Notes: a model not told the origin generated them from the letters alone. Shown: positions 26,357 to 34,278, counted from the stretch's first letter. The stretch is DNA of 35,488 nt from Phycisphaerae bacterium SM23_30 (GCA_001303695.1 LJUC01000005.1:1-35488), one strand, 5' to 3'. Made by a program: numbers and translations.

Positions 26357-27883
26357 ATGGAAAACCAAATCGACACCAGTGTTCATCAGCGTTTTTCCTC
26401 CCGCTGGGCCTTTCTCCTGAGCGCCATCGGCATCGCCGTCGGCACCGGCAACATCTGGCGCTTTCCCCGCATCGTCGCCAAGTGCGGCGAAAACGGGGCC
26501 GGCGCCTTTCTAATCGCCTGGGTGATATTTTTGTTTCTTTGGAGCATCCCCCTGATTATCGCCGAATACGCCCTGGGGCAAAAATTCCGCCAGGGGGTGG
26601 TGGGCACGATCAGCCGCGCCGCCGGCAAAACCTTCACCTGGATGGGCGCCTTTATCGCCTTTGTCTCCACCGCCATCACCTTTTTCTATTCCGTCGTCGT
26701 CGGCTGGGTGATTTATTATTTCGTTCGATCTATCTTTACCGAACTGCCCTTGACCGAACAGGCCGCCCAAGATACCTGGCGACAGTATCAGGACGGATAT
26801 GTACCTTTGCTGACCCATGCTGTCGTTATGGTCATTGGCACCGTCGTTATCTGGAAAGGCATTAAATCCATCGAAAAAGTCAATAAGATTCTCATACCTA
26901 CCCTGCTGGGTATCGTAATCTTGGCCGTCATCCGCTCCTTAACCTTACCCAACGCCTTTGAAGGGATTCGCCACCTGTTTACCCTTGATGTGGCCGATCT
27001 GGCCAAAACTTCCACCTGGATCGAAGCTTTGACCCAAAACGCCTGGGACACCGGCGCCGGCTGGGGCTTGTTTTTAACTTACGCCGCCTATATGAAACGC
27101 GAACACGGGGCCGTTAAAAACGCCTTTACCACCGGCATCGGCAACAACACCGTCTCTCTTCTGGCGGCTCTGATGGTCTTCGGCACCGCCTTTTCCATCT
27201 GCAGCACGCAAATGAATAAAACCCCCGAAGAAATCATCGGTATCCTGCAAACCAGCGGCGAAGCCGGCACCGGCATCACCTTCATCTGGATGCCCGTCCT
27301 GTTTGAAAAAATGTCCATCGTCGGCCGCCCCCTTTGTGCCCTCTTTTTCCTGGGTCTGATGTTTGCCGGTTTTTCCTCGCTGATTGCCATGCTGGAGCTG
27401 CCCACCCGGGTGTTTGTCGATGCCGGCTTCAAACGTCCTGTTGCCATTGGTCTGGTCGTCGGCGTCAGTTATCTTTTGGGCATCCCTTCGGCGATCAATA
27501 CCAAATTACTGAGCAATCAGGATTTCGTCTGGGGCGTCGCCTTGATGATCTCCGGAGGGTTTGTCGCCTTTACCATCATTCGCCAGCACGCTAAAAATGT
27601 TCGTACTCAGGACCTGGTGGAAAAAACCGATTGGAAACTGCACTTCGGCTGGGATTACATCATCAGTATTTTTGTGCCCTTGGCGGCCCTGGTCCTTTTA
27701 GGCTGGTGGCTATATCAGGCCGCCACCATTTACGATCCCGATTACTGGTATAATCCCCTGCGGCAGGAATCGTTCATGACTTGCCTGGTACAATGGACCG
27801 TTATTTTGTTGATTTTTATCCTGCTCAACCGCTGGATGTCCCGGCGCATGATCGCTAAGTCGGAACTTCAGCAGCCGGATTAA
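26357..27883 (+). CDS. Sodium-dependent neurotransmitter-symporter (NSS) family transporter
   Basis: 508 residues from ATG 26357, preceded by AAGAGGTG (the GTG at 26351 lies inside that ribosome-binding site). It is a LeuT-fold inner-membrane symporter with about 12 hydrophobic segments. The TM1 signature is IGIAVGTGNIWRFPRIVAKC, with the NIWRFP unwound stretch that binds substrate and sodium, and the next segment ends in AEYALGQ. Bacterial members import amino acids with sodium. It is the last gene of the operon, which is otherwise sugar-oriented. A MetS-type small subunit accompanies some members; none lies adjacent, though a 40-residue membrane protein is encoded 2 kb downstream. GC-rich palindromes follow its stop codon. 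Confidence 0.93.
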   Translation: MENQIDTSVHQRFSSRWAFLLSAIGIAVGTGNIWRFPRIVAKCGENGAGAFLIAWVIFLFLWSIPLIIAEYALGQKFRQGVVGTISRAAGKTFTWMGAFIAFVSTAITFFYSVVVGWVIYYFVRSIFTELPLTEQAAQDTWRQYQDGYVPLLTHAVVMVIGTVVIWKGIKSIEKVNKILIPTLLGIVILAVIRSLTLPNAFEGIRHLFTLDVADLAKTSTWIEALTQNAWDTGAGWGLFLTYAAYMKREHGAVKNAFTTGIGNNTVSLLAALMVFGTAFSICSTQMNKTPEEIIGILQTSGEAGTGITFIWMPVLFEKMSIVGRPLCALFFLGLMFAGFSSLIAMLELPTRVFVDAGFKRPVAIGLVVGVSYLLGIPSAINTKLLSNQDFVWGVALMISGGFVAFTIIRQHAKNVRTQDLVEKTDWKLHFGWDYIISIFVPLAALVLLGWWLYQAATIYDPDYWYNPLRQESFMTCLVQWTVILLIFILLNRWMSRRMIAKSELQQPD

Positions 27884-27889
27884 CTGACA

Positions 27890-27910
27890 GGGTGGGCTCT
27901 TGGCCCGCCC
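27890..27910. repeat. Palindrome GGGTGGGC-TCTTG-GCCCGCCC
   Basis: An 8-bp stem with one wobble pair, seven bases after the NSS stop codon. It has no T-run, so it may act as an mRNA 3'-end stabiliser. It is similar to 24216-24235. Confidence 0.6.
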
Positions 27911-27921
27911 AAATCTTAAGT

Positions 27922-27937
27922 CCCCTCTGGAGAGGGG
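27922..27937. repeat. Palindrome CCCCTCTGGAGAGGGG
   Basis: A perfect 16-nt palindrome within AAGTCCCC...GGGGATTTAGGGGTGTG, a form of dispersed repeat found in many environmental bacterial genomes. It is one of four palindromes packed into 27890-28037. Confidence 0.65.
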
Positions 27938-27948
27938 ATTTAGGGGTG

Positions 27949-27981
27949 TGTTATAAATTGAATATTAATGCTGTTATAAAT
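27949..27981. repeat. Direct repeat TGTTATAAAT x2
   Basis: TGTTATAAAT occurs at 27949-27958 and 27972-27981, between two GC-rich palindromes. It nearly matches the terminal repeat TGTTATAAACA of the 70-bp element at 16529, suggesting a shared boundary sequence. Confidence 0.5.
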
Positions 27982-27988
27982 ATGTAGG

Positions 27989-28005
27989 GTGGGGCTTTGC
28001 CCCAC
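27989..28005. repeat. Palindrome GTGGGGC-TTT-GCCCCAC
   Basis: Perfect 7-bp arms with a TTT loop. GGGGCTTTGCCCC-type elements match the half-element at 14215-14226. Confidence 0.65.
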
Positions 28006-28016
28006 GTGTTACTAAA

Positions 28017-28037
28017 CCCCCGACTTTATGTCGGGGG
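28017..28037. repeat. CCCCCGACTTTA palindrome copy 2
   Basis: Arms CCCCCGAC and GTCGGGGG with loop TTTAT, one base different in the loop from the copy at 14236. It ends 10 nt before the AAAGGAG of the aminopeptidase gene, so it would sit in that gene's leader. Confidence 0.7.
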
Positions 28038-28059
28038 CTGACCTCTGAAAGGAGTTTTA

Positions 28060-29445
28060 ATGTTTCCCGCAGACACTTACATTAAAAGGCGAAAACGTTT
28101 AATCGATGATGTAAAATCCGGCGTAATCCTTTTTCTCGGCAACGATGAATCCCCCATGAACTACCCGGCCAATCCCTATCATTTTCGCCAGGACAGCTCG
28201 TTTTCCTATTTTTTTGGGCTCGATTTACCCGGTCTGGCGGCGGTCATTGATGTCGATCAGGCTCGGATAACCGTTTTCGGCGACGATGTAACCGTCGAGG
28301 ATATCGTCTGGACCGGCCCCTTGCCCACCCTGAGAGAAAATTGCCGTAAGATCGGCGTCGAAAATACCGCCCCTTCGGCCCAACTTGAAAATATCCTTAA
28401 AAGTGCCGTCCGGAATAATCGAAAAATCCACTTCCTGCCCCCGTATCGGCCGGAAAATATATTAAAACTTCAGCGATTACTGGGCGTCCAACCCGACCAG
28501 GCCAAAAGCCGGGCATCCGTACCCCTCATAAAGGCCGTCGTCGCCCAGCGTTCCATAAAATCCGCCCGGGAAGTCGAACAGATTGAAACCGCCCTGGAGG
28601 TTTCTTACCTGACCCACACCTACGCCTTCAAAAACGCCAAACCCGGCATGTACGAATGGGAGATCGTCGGCGGCATGGACGACATCGTTCATTCCCGCGG
28701 CATGACGGCCTCTTTCCCTATCATCTTCACCATCAAAGGCCAGACCCTGCACAACCATTACCACGGCAATATCATGCAGGCCGGCAACATCGCCATCAAC
28801 GATTCCGGCATCGAATCACCCCTCCATTACGCCAGCGACATCACCCGCACCATCCCTATCGGCGGCAAATTTACCGACCGGCAAAAGGAAATCTACCGCA
28901 TCGTCCTCGATTGCAACACCAAAGCCATCGACGCCTGTAAACCCGGCATCGAATTCCGCGCGGTGCACGCCCTGGTCGCCCGCACGGTCCTGGCCGGCCT
29001 GAAAGACGTAGGCCTCGTCCAGGGCGATCTCGAAGAAGCCTTCCACGCCCACGCCCACACCCTCTTTTTTCCTCACGGCCTCGGCCATATGTTGGGTCTC
29101 GACGTTCATGATATGGAGGACCTCGGCGAAGACTATGTCGGCTATACCGACGCCATCAAAAGAAGACCGGAATTCGGCTGGGCCTATCTCCGCCTCGCCA
29201 AGGCCCTCGAACCCGGCCACATCGTCACCATCGAGCCCGGCATCTACTTCATCCCCGAACTCATCGACCGCTGGCATGCCGATAAAAAATGCGAATCCTT
29301 TATCAATTACCAAAAACTGCTCGCCTACAAGGATTTTGGCGGCATCAGAATCGAAGATGATGTCCTGGTCACCGAAGACGGCCGGCGCCTATTGGGCCAA
29401 CCCATCCCCAAAACCATTGAAGATGTGCAAAATCTGTCATCCTGA
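28060..29445 (+). CDS. pepP: Xaa-Pro aminopeptidase (M24B)
   Basis: 461 residues. AAAGGAG lies 5 nt before the ATG. The N-terminal AMP_N domain (about 1-150: NPYHFRQDSSFSYFFGL) precedes the pita-bread metallopeptidase domain. Ligands for the two metals: D248 (NDSG), D260 (YASDITRT), H343 (PHGLGHMLGLDVHD), E392 (TIEPGIY) and E432 (GGIRIEDDVLV). It removes N-terminal residues preceding proline, in the cytoplasm (no signal peptide). The set is complete, so activity is expected. Oddity: the last three codons and the stop (LSS*) are provided by the first unit of a 19-nt degenerate repeat that continues downstream, so the native C-terminus may have been replaced by repeat sequence. Confidence 0.94.
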   Translation: MFPADTYIKRRKRLIDDVKSGVILFLGNDESPMNYPANPYHFRQDSSFSYFFGLDLPGLAAVIDVDQARITVFGDDVTVEDIVWTGPLPTLRENCRKIGVENTAPSAQLENILKSAVRNNRKIHFLPPYRPENILKLQRLLGVQPDQAKSRASVPLIKAVVAQRSIKSAREVEQIETALEVSYLTHTYAFKNAKPGMYEWEIVGGMDDIVHSRGMTASFPIIFTIKGQTLHNHYHGNIMQAGNIAINDSGIESPLHYASDITRTIPIGGKFTDRQKEIYRIVLDCNTKAIDACKPGIEFRAVHALVARTVLAGLKDVGLVQGDLEEAFHAHAHTLFFPHGLGHMLGLDVHDMEDLGEDYVGYTDAIKRRPEFGWAYLRLAKALEPGHIVTIEPGIYFIPELIDRWHADKKCESFINYQKLLAYKDFGGIRIEDDVLVTEDGRRLLGQPIPKTIEDVQNLSS

Positions 29446-29539
29446 ATACCCCTTATCAACGCGAACGCCTATGGTCATCCAGAATGCCTGTTGTCATCCA
29501 AAACGTCCATTGTCATCCTGAACGCAGCGAAGGATCTCG
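29435..29539. repeat. 19-nt degenerate tandem array ending in a dispersed TGTCATCCTGAACGCAGCGAA element
   Basis: Five units start at 29435, 29454, 29473, 29492 and 29511, each exactly 19 nt apart, with approximate consensus TGTCATCCTGAACGCCTAT. The last unit continues into AGCGAAGGATCTCG, the widespread TGTCATCCTGA...GCGAAGGATCT dispersed repeat. The first unit contains the stop codon of the aminopeptidase gene. Confidence 0.75.
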
Positions 29540-29799
29540 TTACCACCGTGCTTGTTAGTAATACACCATGTCTATCCGCCCCCCGGCTTTAGCGGGAGGT
29601 TTCACTTAAAATTCCAGGGAAAATCCAGTCTTACACTGTTAATAAAATCTGGCGACTGCCCTAAATGCTTTATTATCAAAGAGATACAATGGCAAGTATT
29701 TTTTGCCTTACCGCCGGGATAATCTTGTAATTTTGCGCCGCTGTTTACGTCTTCATTGCATATGTAGAACCGCTTAAAATTGTTTTTTGGGTTTTTTTA
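29540..29799. other. Gene-free spacer
   Basis: No supportable coding sequence on either strand. It holds a worn CCCCCGGCTTTAGC palindrome (29578-29600) and otherwise AT-rich sequence up to the promoter of the small membrane protein. Confidence 0.55.
29578..29600. repeat. Degenerate CCCCCGGCTTTA palindrome
   Basis: CCCCCGGCTTTAGCGGGAGG is a worn relative of the copies at 14236 and 28017, with one arm mutated. Confidence 0.5.
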
Positions 29800-29829
29800 T
29801 TGACATTATCTGTTCTAGACCGATATAAA
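29800..29829 (+). promoter_or_regulatory. Sigma-70 promoter of the 40-residue membrane protein
   Basis: TTGACA (29800-29805), 18 nt, TATAAA (29824-29829), giving a leader of about 110 nt before ATG 29946. No other plus-strand gene lies downstream before 31017. Confidence 0.65.
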
Positions 29830-29945
29830 TTTAACACACAAAAGAGTTTATCGATGTTTTATCCAGTGTGATTATTTGACTGATCGCCGATTTTAGATTG
29901 GTAGGAGAATCGTCGCAGGATCTCTCAAATCAAGGAGATAGTTGC

Positions 29946-30068
29946 ATGGAACCGACAAATATGCTGGCGGCATTCATTGGGTCAGCCCTCTGGTATGTTC
30001 TTCTTGGAGGCGCTCTACTGGTGCTGATCATTATCTATGTGATGTATCGCCGCAAACAACAAGAATAG
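29946..30068 (+). CDS. Small single-span membrane protein, 40 residues
   Basis: This is not in the ORF track because it is too short; the listed ORF 29942-30124 is a different frame. ATG 29946 is preceded by AAGGAG (29932-29937) at 8 nt, an ideal ribosome-binding site, with a good sigma-70 promoter upstream. The protein is a short polar N-terminus (MEPTN), one hydrophobic helix of roughly 27 residues (about 7-34: LAAFIGSALWYVLLGGALLV...) and a basic tail RRKQQE. By the positive-inside rule the tail is cytoplasmic. The function is unknown. Small accessory subunits of transporters and respiratory complexes look like this, and an NSS transporter gene is 2 kb upstream, but no specific link can be shown. 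Confidence 0.7.
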   Translation: MEPTNMLAAFIGSALWYVLLGGALLVLIIIYVMYRRKQQE

Positions 30069-30152
30069 CAAGTCTTTGCTTATTTGTTCGTCAAGAGTTA
30101 TTTAGGGCTGATCTGCCGGAATAGTTCGTTGGCCCGGCAGGAGCTCTACTCT

Positions 30153-30806
30153 TTATGTATCAATAGTGTGTTCAAACTGCTCCAGGGGGCAGTTTGTGCA
30201 GTCGGCTCGAACCTTACAATGGTATTTCCCTACCTGCACCAGCAGGGCGTGAAATTCATTGAAGAGGCCCGCCTCCGCCGGCAGGCGGCTCTCACAAAAT
30301 TCCTTCACCTCTTCGTAGCCGCATTCCCCGTTGATAAAACCGTGTCGTACCAGAACCCGGCAGGTATAGCTGTCCACGACAAAGGTGGGCTTGCCCACCG
30401 CGTAGAGAATGATCGAATCCGCCGTCTCGGGCCCGATGCCGTTGATCTGCAGCAGTTGTTCGCGCAGCTGATCTACCGAGCACCCCTCCAATGCCTCTAG
30501 AGAACCGTCGTATTCCTGTCTAAACCACCGCACCAGATTTTTCAACCGGCGCGCCTTGATATTGAAATAACCCGCCGGCCGAATAAATTGCGCCAGCTCC
30601 GTCGTCTCCATGCTGTCAATCGTCTCCGGGGTGAGCCGCCGGTGCCTTTTCAGGTTGCCGAGCGCTTTTTCCACGTTCTGCCAATTGGTATTCTGCGTTA
30701 ATACCGCCCCCACCATCGTTTCAAAGCCGCCCGCGCCCGGCCACCATCCCTGCCGACCGTAATGATCTAACAAGACCTCATAAATATCAATTAAATCGCC
30801 TCTCAT
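30153..30806 (-). CDS. Endonuclease III-like HhH-GPD DNA glycosylase
   Basis: 217 residues. The hairpin-helix-hairpin reads LLQINGIGPETADSIILYAV, followed by the catalytic aspartate D145 in FVVDSYTCRV. At the position where E. coli Nth has the lyase lysine (GRKTA) there is E127 (GPETA), so a monofunctional glycosylase, as in the MagIII 3-methyladenine group, is more likely than a bifunctional AP lyase. The C-terminus has three cysteines (197, 203, 206 in HCKVRADCTNC) and lacks the fourth of the usual [4Fe-4S] loop. It excises damaged bases during base excision repair in the cytoplasm. It converges on the small membrane protein gene. Confidence 0.87.
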   Translation of the reverse strand: MRGDLIDIYEVLLDHYGRQGWWPGAGGFETMVGAVLTQNTNWQNVEKALGNLKRHRRLTPETIDSMETTELAQFIRPAGYFNIKARRLKNLVRWFRQEYDGSLEALEGCSVDQLREQLLQINGIGPETADSIILYAVGKPTFVVDSYTCRVLVRHGFINGECGYEEVKEFCESRLPAEAGLFNEFHALLVQVGKYHCKVRADCTNCPLEQFEHTIDT

Positions 30807-30902
30807 AATGCTTATCCTGCCTCATCATAATCTCTTGCAATTAAACGCCGCCCATGTTAGCTTAACCGCCTGGGTGTTGCAAGATAATCGAGATAAATAC
30901 CA

Positions 30903-30923
30903 GCCCCCGACGTAAAGCCGGGC
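30903..30923. repeat. CCCCCGAC palindrome, worn inverted copy
   Basis: GCCCCCGACGTAAAGCCGGGC is the reverse-oriented, partly decayed form of the palindrome at 14236 (TTTACG loop reads CGTAAA). It is in the 210-nt divergent spacer between the glycosylase and CPBP genes. Confidence 0.5.
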
Positions 30924-31016
30924 AGGTCTTATCAACGGCATAGTTTTCAACCCCATAAGATGTAATATGGTAATTTCTGGCATATGACATTGAATCTTGT
31001 AATGAGGCCCTCATAA

Positions 31017-31844
31017 ATGCCCCTCACCCCAAAAACAAAACCTCTTGCTCCTCCCGGCAGGCTCTTGAACTTCGCTCCGGGTTCTTACCTGGAATCCACT
31101 TCCCGTCCCCTTTACGCCCTGCTGTTCTTGCTGCCTTGGATAGTCGTCTATGAGCTGGGCACCCTCTGGGTGAATACCGAGCAATACGGGCAAATTCTCA
31201 CGCGTAAATGCGTGGTATCTTTTCTTTGGCTGACCCGTCTGGCCCAATGGATCGGCATTCATCCCCGGCTGGTTTGGCTTTTCCCGGGTTTTGTGGTGGT
31301 GGTGATCTTACTCTGTTGGCATTTGGCCGGCGGACAACCCTGGCGGGCCCGACTTAAATGGTTGGGATGGATGGCTCTCGAATCCGTCCTCCTGGCGGTG
31401 CCCCTCTTGATCCTCAGCGCCGCTATCGGCGGCTCCTCCCGCGCCGCCGCCTTTGCCCAATTTCCCCTCCCCGGACCCATCCAATCCTACTTCGCTCACC
31501 TGGTCACCAGTATTGGCGCCGGCATCTACGAAGAATTAATCTTTCGCCTGATCCTGATCGGCCTGATGCTGATGATTTTGGAGGATTTGTTTAAGGTCAA
31601 GGCTTCCCTGGCGACCCTTATCGCCGTGCTGATTTCCTCGCTGCTCTTCGCCTTGCATCATTACTTCGGCATCGTGGACGGACGCCTGACGGCCTTCTCG
31701 ACGGTTCTGTTCACCTGGACCAGTTTTATCTTCCGCACCGCCGCCGGCGTCTATTTCGCCTTCCTCTTTCGCTACCGCGGCTACGGCATCACCGCCGGCG
31801 CCCACGCCGCCTACAACATCATCCTCAGAACCCTTTGGCCTTGA
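31017..31844 (+). CDS. CPBP family intramembrane metalloprotease
   Basis: 275 residues, strongly hydrophobic, with about seven to eight predicted membrane segments. All three CPBP/Rce1 motifs are present: EExxxR in GIYEELIFRLIL, FxxxH in LLFALHHYFG, and HxxxN in AGAHAAYNIIL. These proteins are glutamate/histidine metalloproteases of the inner membrane; bacterial members handle prenylated-like or peptide substrates such as bacteriocin self-immunity targets, but a substrate here is unknown. No bacteriocin-like gene is nearby. It converges with the rhomboid gene 101 nt away. Confidence 0.9.
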   Translation: MPLTPKTKPLAPPGRLLNFAPGSYLESTSRPLYALLFLLPWIVVYELGTLWVNTEQYGQILTRKCVVSFLWLTRLAQWIGIHPRLVWLFPGFVVVVILLCWHLAGGQPWRARLKWLGWMALESVLLAVPLLILSAAIGGSSRAAAFAQFPLPGPIQSYFAHLVTSIGAGIYEELIFRLILIGLMLMILEDLFKVKASLATLIAVLISSLLFALHHYFGIVDGRLTAFSTVLFTWTSFIFRTAAGVYFAFLFRYRGYGITAGAHAAYNIILRTLWP

Positions 31845-31945
31845 CCCAAACCCGGTTTTTAATTAAATTTAAAAAATGCCGTTTTCGCGGAAGAATTAGA
31901 CACATTTGATGTAACTTAGTAGTTTATAATCTGTAATGGTAGAAC

Positions 31946-32779
31946 TCAATCCCGCTTGTGCCGTTCCGTCGCCCGTCGCAGAATCTCTTTTTCTCGACGC
32001 GTGAGACTTTGGATCCCCTGTTCATGCACCTTGGCCAGAATACGATCCACTTCGTACTGTATCTGTTCCTCTTGCTCCATTTTACGCCGGTATGCCCCCC
32101 GTCGTCTCTTTTGCCACAGCGCCGCAAAATGTCCCCGCCCCATCACCCAAACAAGCCCTGTCGCCATACCCCCCAGATGACACAGATGCCCTCCCGCGTT
32201 AGGGCCGCTGGTGATCACGATTAAAAAATAAACCGCCGTCAACAAAATAGCGGCTGCCCGAATCGGCACCGGAAAAAGAACCAGAATCACCGTAATCTGA
32301 GGAAACAAAACCGCACAGGCTACTAATAATCCCAACACCCCCCCCGAAGCTCCCACTAATATCATCTTGCGATCTAATAAATCTAGATTACTCGCTGCCA
32401 CAAACAAGAATCCTCCCACCGCCCCGCAGAGAAGATAAAACGTTAAAAACTTTCGCCCCCCCCAGGTCCGCTCCAGAATCGGTCCCAGAAAATACAAACC
32501 GATCATGTTGAACAACAAGTGAAACGGATTCGACGCTGCATGCAAAAATTGAAAAGTGATCAGCCGCCAGACCTGCAGCGGTTGGGTGCCCATCGCGGCG
32601 AACCAAATTTCCAGACGTTGACTAAATATTATTTGCAGCAGAAATACCGCTATATTAATAATCAGCAGGTATTTAACCACCGTTGTCGGCCTGGGCAGAC
32701 CCATACGGCCTATCCCCCGCCCGCCCCCGAAACCGCCCGGCTGGGGCGGCTGATAGTATGGACGGTCCTGAAAACCCAC
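31946..32779 (-). CDS. Rhomboid family intramembrane serine protease
   Basis: 277 residues from a GTG start with AAGGG upstream. The N-terminal 30 residues are Pro/Gly-rich (PPQPGGFGGGRGIG), then six hydrophobic segments. The catalytic dyad is visible: serine in VGASGGVLGLL and histidine in GGHLCHLGGMATG, with the L1-loop WRLITFQFLHA and the HxxxN-like HLLFNMIGLYFLG. The charged C-terminal tail (VDRILAKVHEQGIQSLTRRE) is the extension usual in planctomycete and Bacteroidetes rhomboids. It cleaves transmembrane helices in the inner membrane. All catalytic elements are present. Confidence 0.93.
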   Translation of the reverse strand: MGFQDRPYYQPPQPGGFGGGRGIGRMGLPRPTTVVKYLLIINIAVFLLQIIFSQRLEIWFAAMGTQPLQVWRLITFQFLHAASNPFHLLFNMIGLYFLGPILERTWGGRKFLTFYLLCGAVGGFLFVAASNLDLLDRKMILVGASGGVLGLLVACAVLFPQITVILVLFPVPIRAAAILLTAVYFLIVITSGPNAGGHLCHLGGMATGLVWVMGRGHFAALWQKRRRGAYRRKMEQEEQIQYEVDRILAKVHEQGIQSLTRREKEILRRATERHKRD

Positions 32780-33030
32780 GGTATTACCCTTGTCTATTAT
32801 CGCCTATTATAATTTTAGCTCTGCTTTTATGGATGATATGATTTTTTTCGGCTAAATCAAGCCGTAATTACACATTATATCTCTCCGACCGCTTCACCAC
32901 AAATACGCCCCCCCCAAGATAAAACATTTAGACTTTGGGCGGCAGCCTCAAGCGCAGCCTGGGGATGGGTATTCCACTTAAAAAACGTTGTTTTACCCCA
33001 TTGACCCGCTCAACTGATAGCTGTCGCTGT

Positions 33031-34278
33031 TTAAAATCCCTTGCCGATGATCGAATTTTGCTTGATCTTTTGCAGATTTTCCGCCTTTTGAATCACTTCC
33101 GCCGACGGCGCCGGCAGTTCCGCCGGGGCGGCCCAGCCGTCATATATGTTAAACGCCTGCTGGACCTGACCGCCCGCTCCCAGCAACGCGTCATAAGGCC
33201 CGCTCAGGCTCGCCGCATTTTGATCTAGTATGGCGGTGGAGAAAAGACGGCGCGACCGGGGTGATTGTAAGGCCGCATCGCAAATACTCCGAAATCCGTC
33301 TTCTCCCACTAACAGCAGCGTTCTCAGGGTCTGTTGGCTTGGATCAGTTACCAGCGGCACCGTCTTACCATCCTCCGTCCGGTAGCTGATTCCCCGCGTG
33401 TAACGTTGGTAAGCCGCCCAATACAACTCCGCCGCGCTGCGCAGCAGATCCGTCGCTGATCGCTTGTCGTTCGCCCCCAGCTTTTGCTCCGCCGCCAGAA
33501 ATACCTGATGCAGAATCTCCGAATCCGCCGCCTCGCTTTCCACCTGCCAGAGACGGTATTGGGCTGTCCGTTTATCGACGCATTTTTTTAATATCGTCAG
33601 TCCCCGCGCCTTCTCCGGCAGATTCGCCGCCGTGGCTATCTGCATGATCACCTCCGGTGAACTCTCCTGCGCCAGGCATTGATCCAGACCCCCCAGTACT
33701 TTCTGCACCACTGCGTCCGTCTCCTCGACCTGAGTTAGATATTCGTGTATGTTCCGCGTGGTGAAACCCTTCGCCGCATAGTTCCGCACGTCTTCCAGAT
33801 CGTCCTGCAGCAGCCGCAGCAAATCATCGATAATGCGGGGGTGGTCGCTCACCGTCAAAGGCAGCGCCGCCGCCCGTTTCAGATGCGCTCCCATTTCTTG
33901 CAGGGCCTCCAAATCCTGGCCCGACAGATTTACCCCCCGCTGAAAAACCGCCATATATCTCGCTTGCACCATCTCGGCAAGCCGCTCCGAATATTGCTGC
34001 CGGGTTAAGGGATTGTTGGAATTGCTGGTCGTAATCGCTAACAGCTCCCTCACCGGTTCGTTTAATTCCGCCCCTGACTGGGCCAATTCCATCTGCTCAA
34101 ACTGGATCTGGATAAACATCTCCAGCCTTTGAAGATCTTCCGCGGACAATGCCTCATTTTTGCGGATCCTGTCGATATCCGTCCGCGTGATTTGTCCCCT
34201 CGCCGGCCCGCTCAAGATAACCGCACCTAACGCCCCCGTAAGCATTATAAATATACTTGACCGTACCATTTCTTTCAT
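33031..34278 (-). CDS. Secreted protein of unknown function
   Basis: 415 residues. AGGAG lies 7 nt before the ATG. A Sec signal peptide (SSIFIMLTGALGAVILSGPARG) is followed by an almost entirely helical, glutamine- and glutamate-rich sequence with leucine-spaced units (for example LSAEDLQRLEMFIQIQFEQM and DDLLRLLQDDLEDVRNYAAK), suggesting HEAT-like or armadillo-like helical repeats. No catalytic motif is visible. It is probably periplasmic and lineage-specific to Planctomycetota. It lies 164 nt downstream of the decarboxylase gene on the same strand, so joint transcription is possible. Confidence 0.75.
   Translation of the reverse strand: MKEMVRSSIFIMLTGALGAVILSGPARGQITRTDIDRIRKNEALSAEDLQRLEMFIQIQFEQMELAQSGAELNEPVRELLAITTSNSNNPLTRQQYSERLAEMVQARYMAVFQRGVNLSGQDLEALQEMGAHLKRAAALPLTVSDHPRIIDDLLRLLQDDLEDVRNYAAKGFTTRNIHEYLTQVEETDAVVQKVLGGLDQCLAQESSPEVIMQIATAANLPEKARGLTILKKCVDKRTAQYRLWQVESEAADSEILHQVFLAAEQKLGANDKRSATDLLRSAAELYWAAYQRYTRGISYRTEDGKTVPLVTDPSQQTLRTLLLVGEDGFRSICDAALQSPRSRRLFSTAILDQNAASLSGPYDALLGAGGQVQQAFNIYDGWAAPAELPAPSAEVIQKAENLQKIKQNSIIGKGF

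Noticed and set aside
29689-29730. ATGGCAAGTATTTTTTGCC: possible mini-ORF and sigma-54-like GG...GC site
   Set aside because: The ORF is only 13 codons. The GG-to-GC distance is 14 nt where sigma-54 promoters need 12, so neither reading holds.
29942-30124. ORF-track 60-residue protein
   Set aside because: It starts with TTG out of frame with the well-placed ATG at 29946. The latter frame has the membrane helix and the spacing to AAGGAG.
30113-30140. CTGCCGG...CCGGCAG hairpin after the 40-residue gene
   Set aside because: The 7-bp stem has a 14-nt loop and no T-run of note after it. It could be a weak terminator, but the support is too thin to annotate.
32850-32866. Hairpin CGGCTAAATCAAGCCG near a T-run
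   Set aside because: For the minus-strand gene upstream, the run after the hairpin is A, not U, and the plus-strand orientation has no gene ending there, so it is not a terminator.
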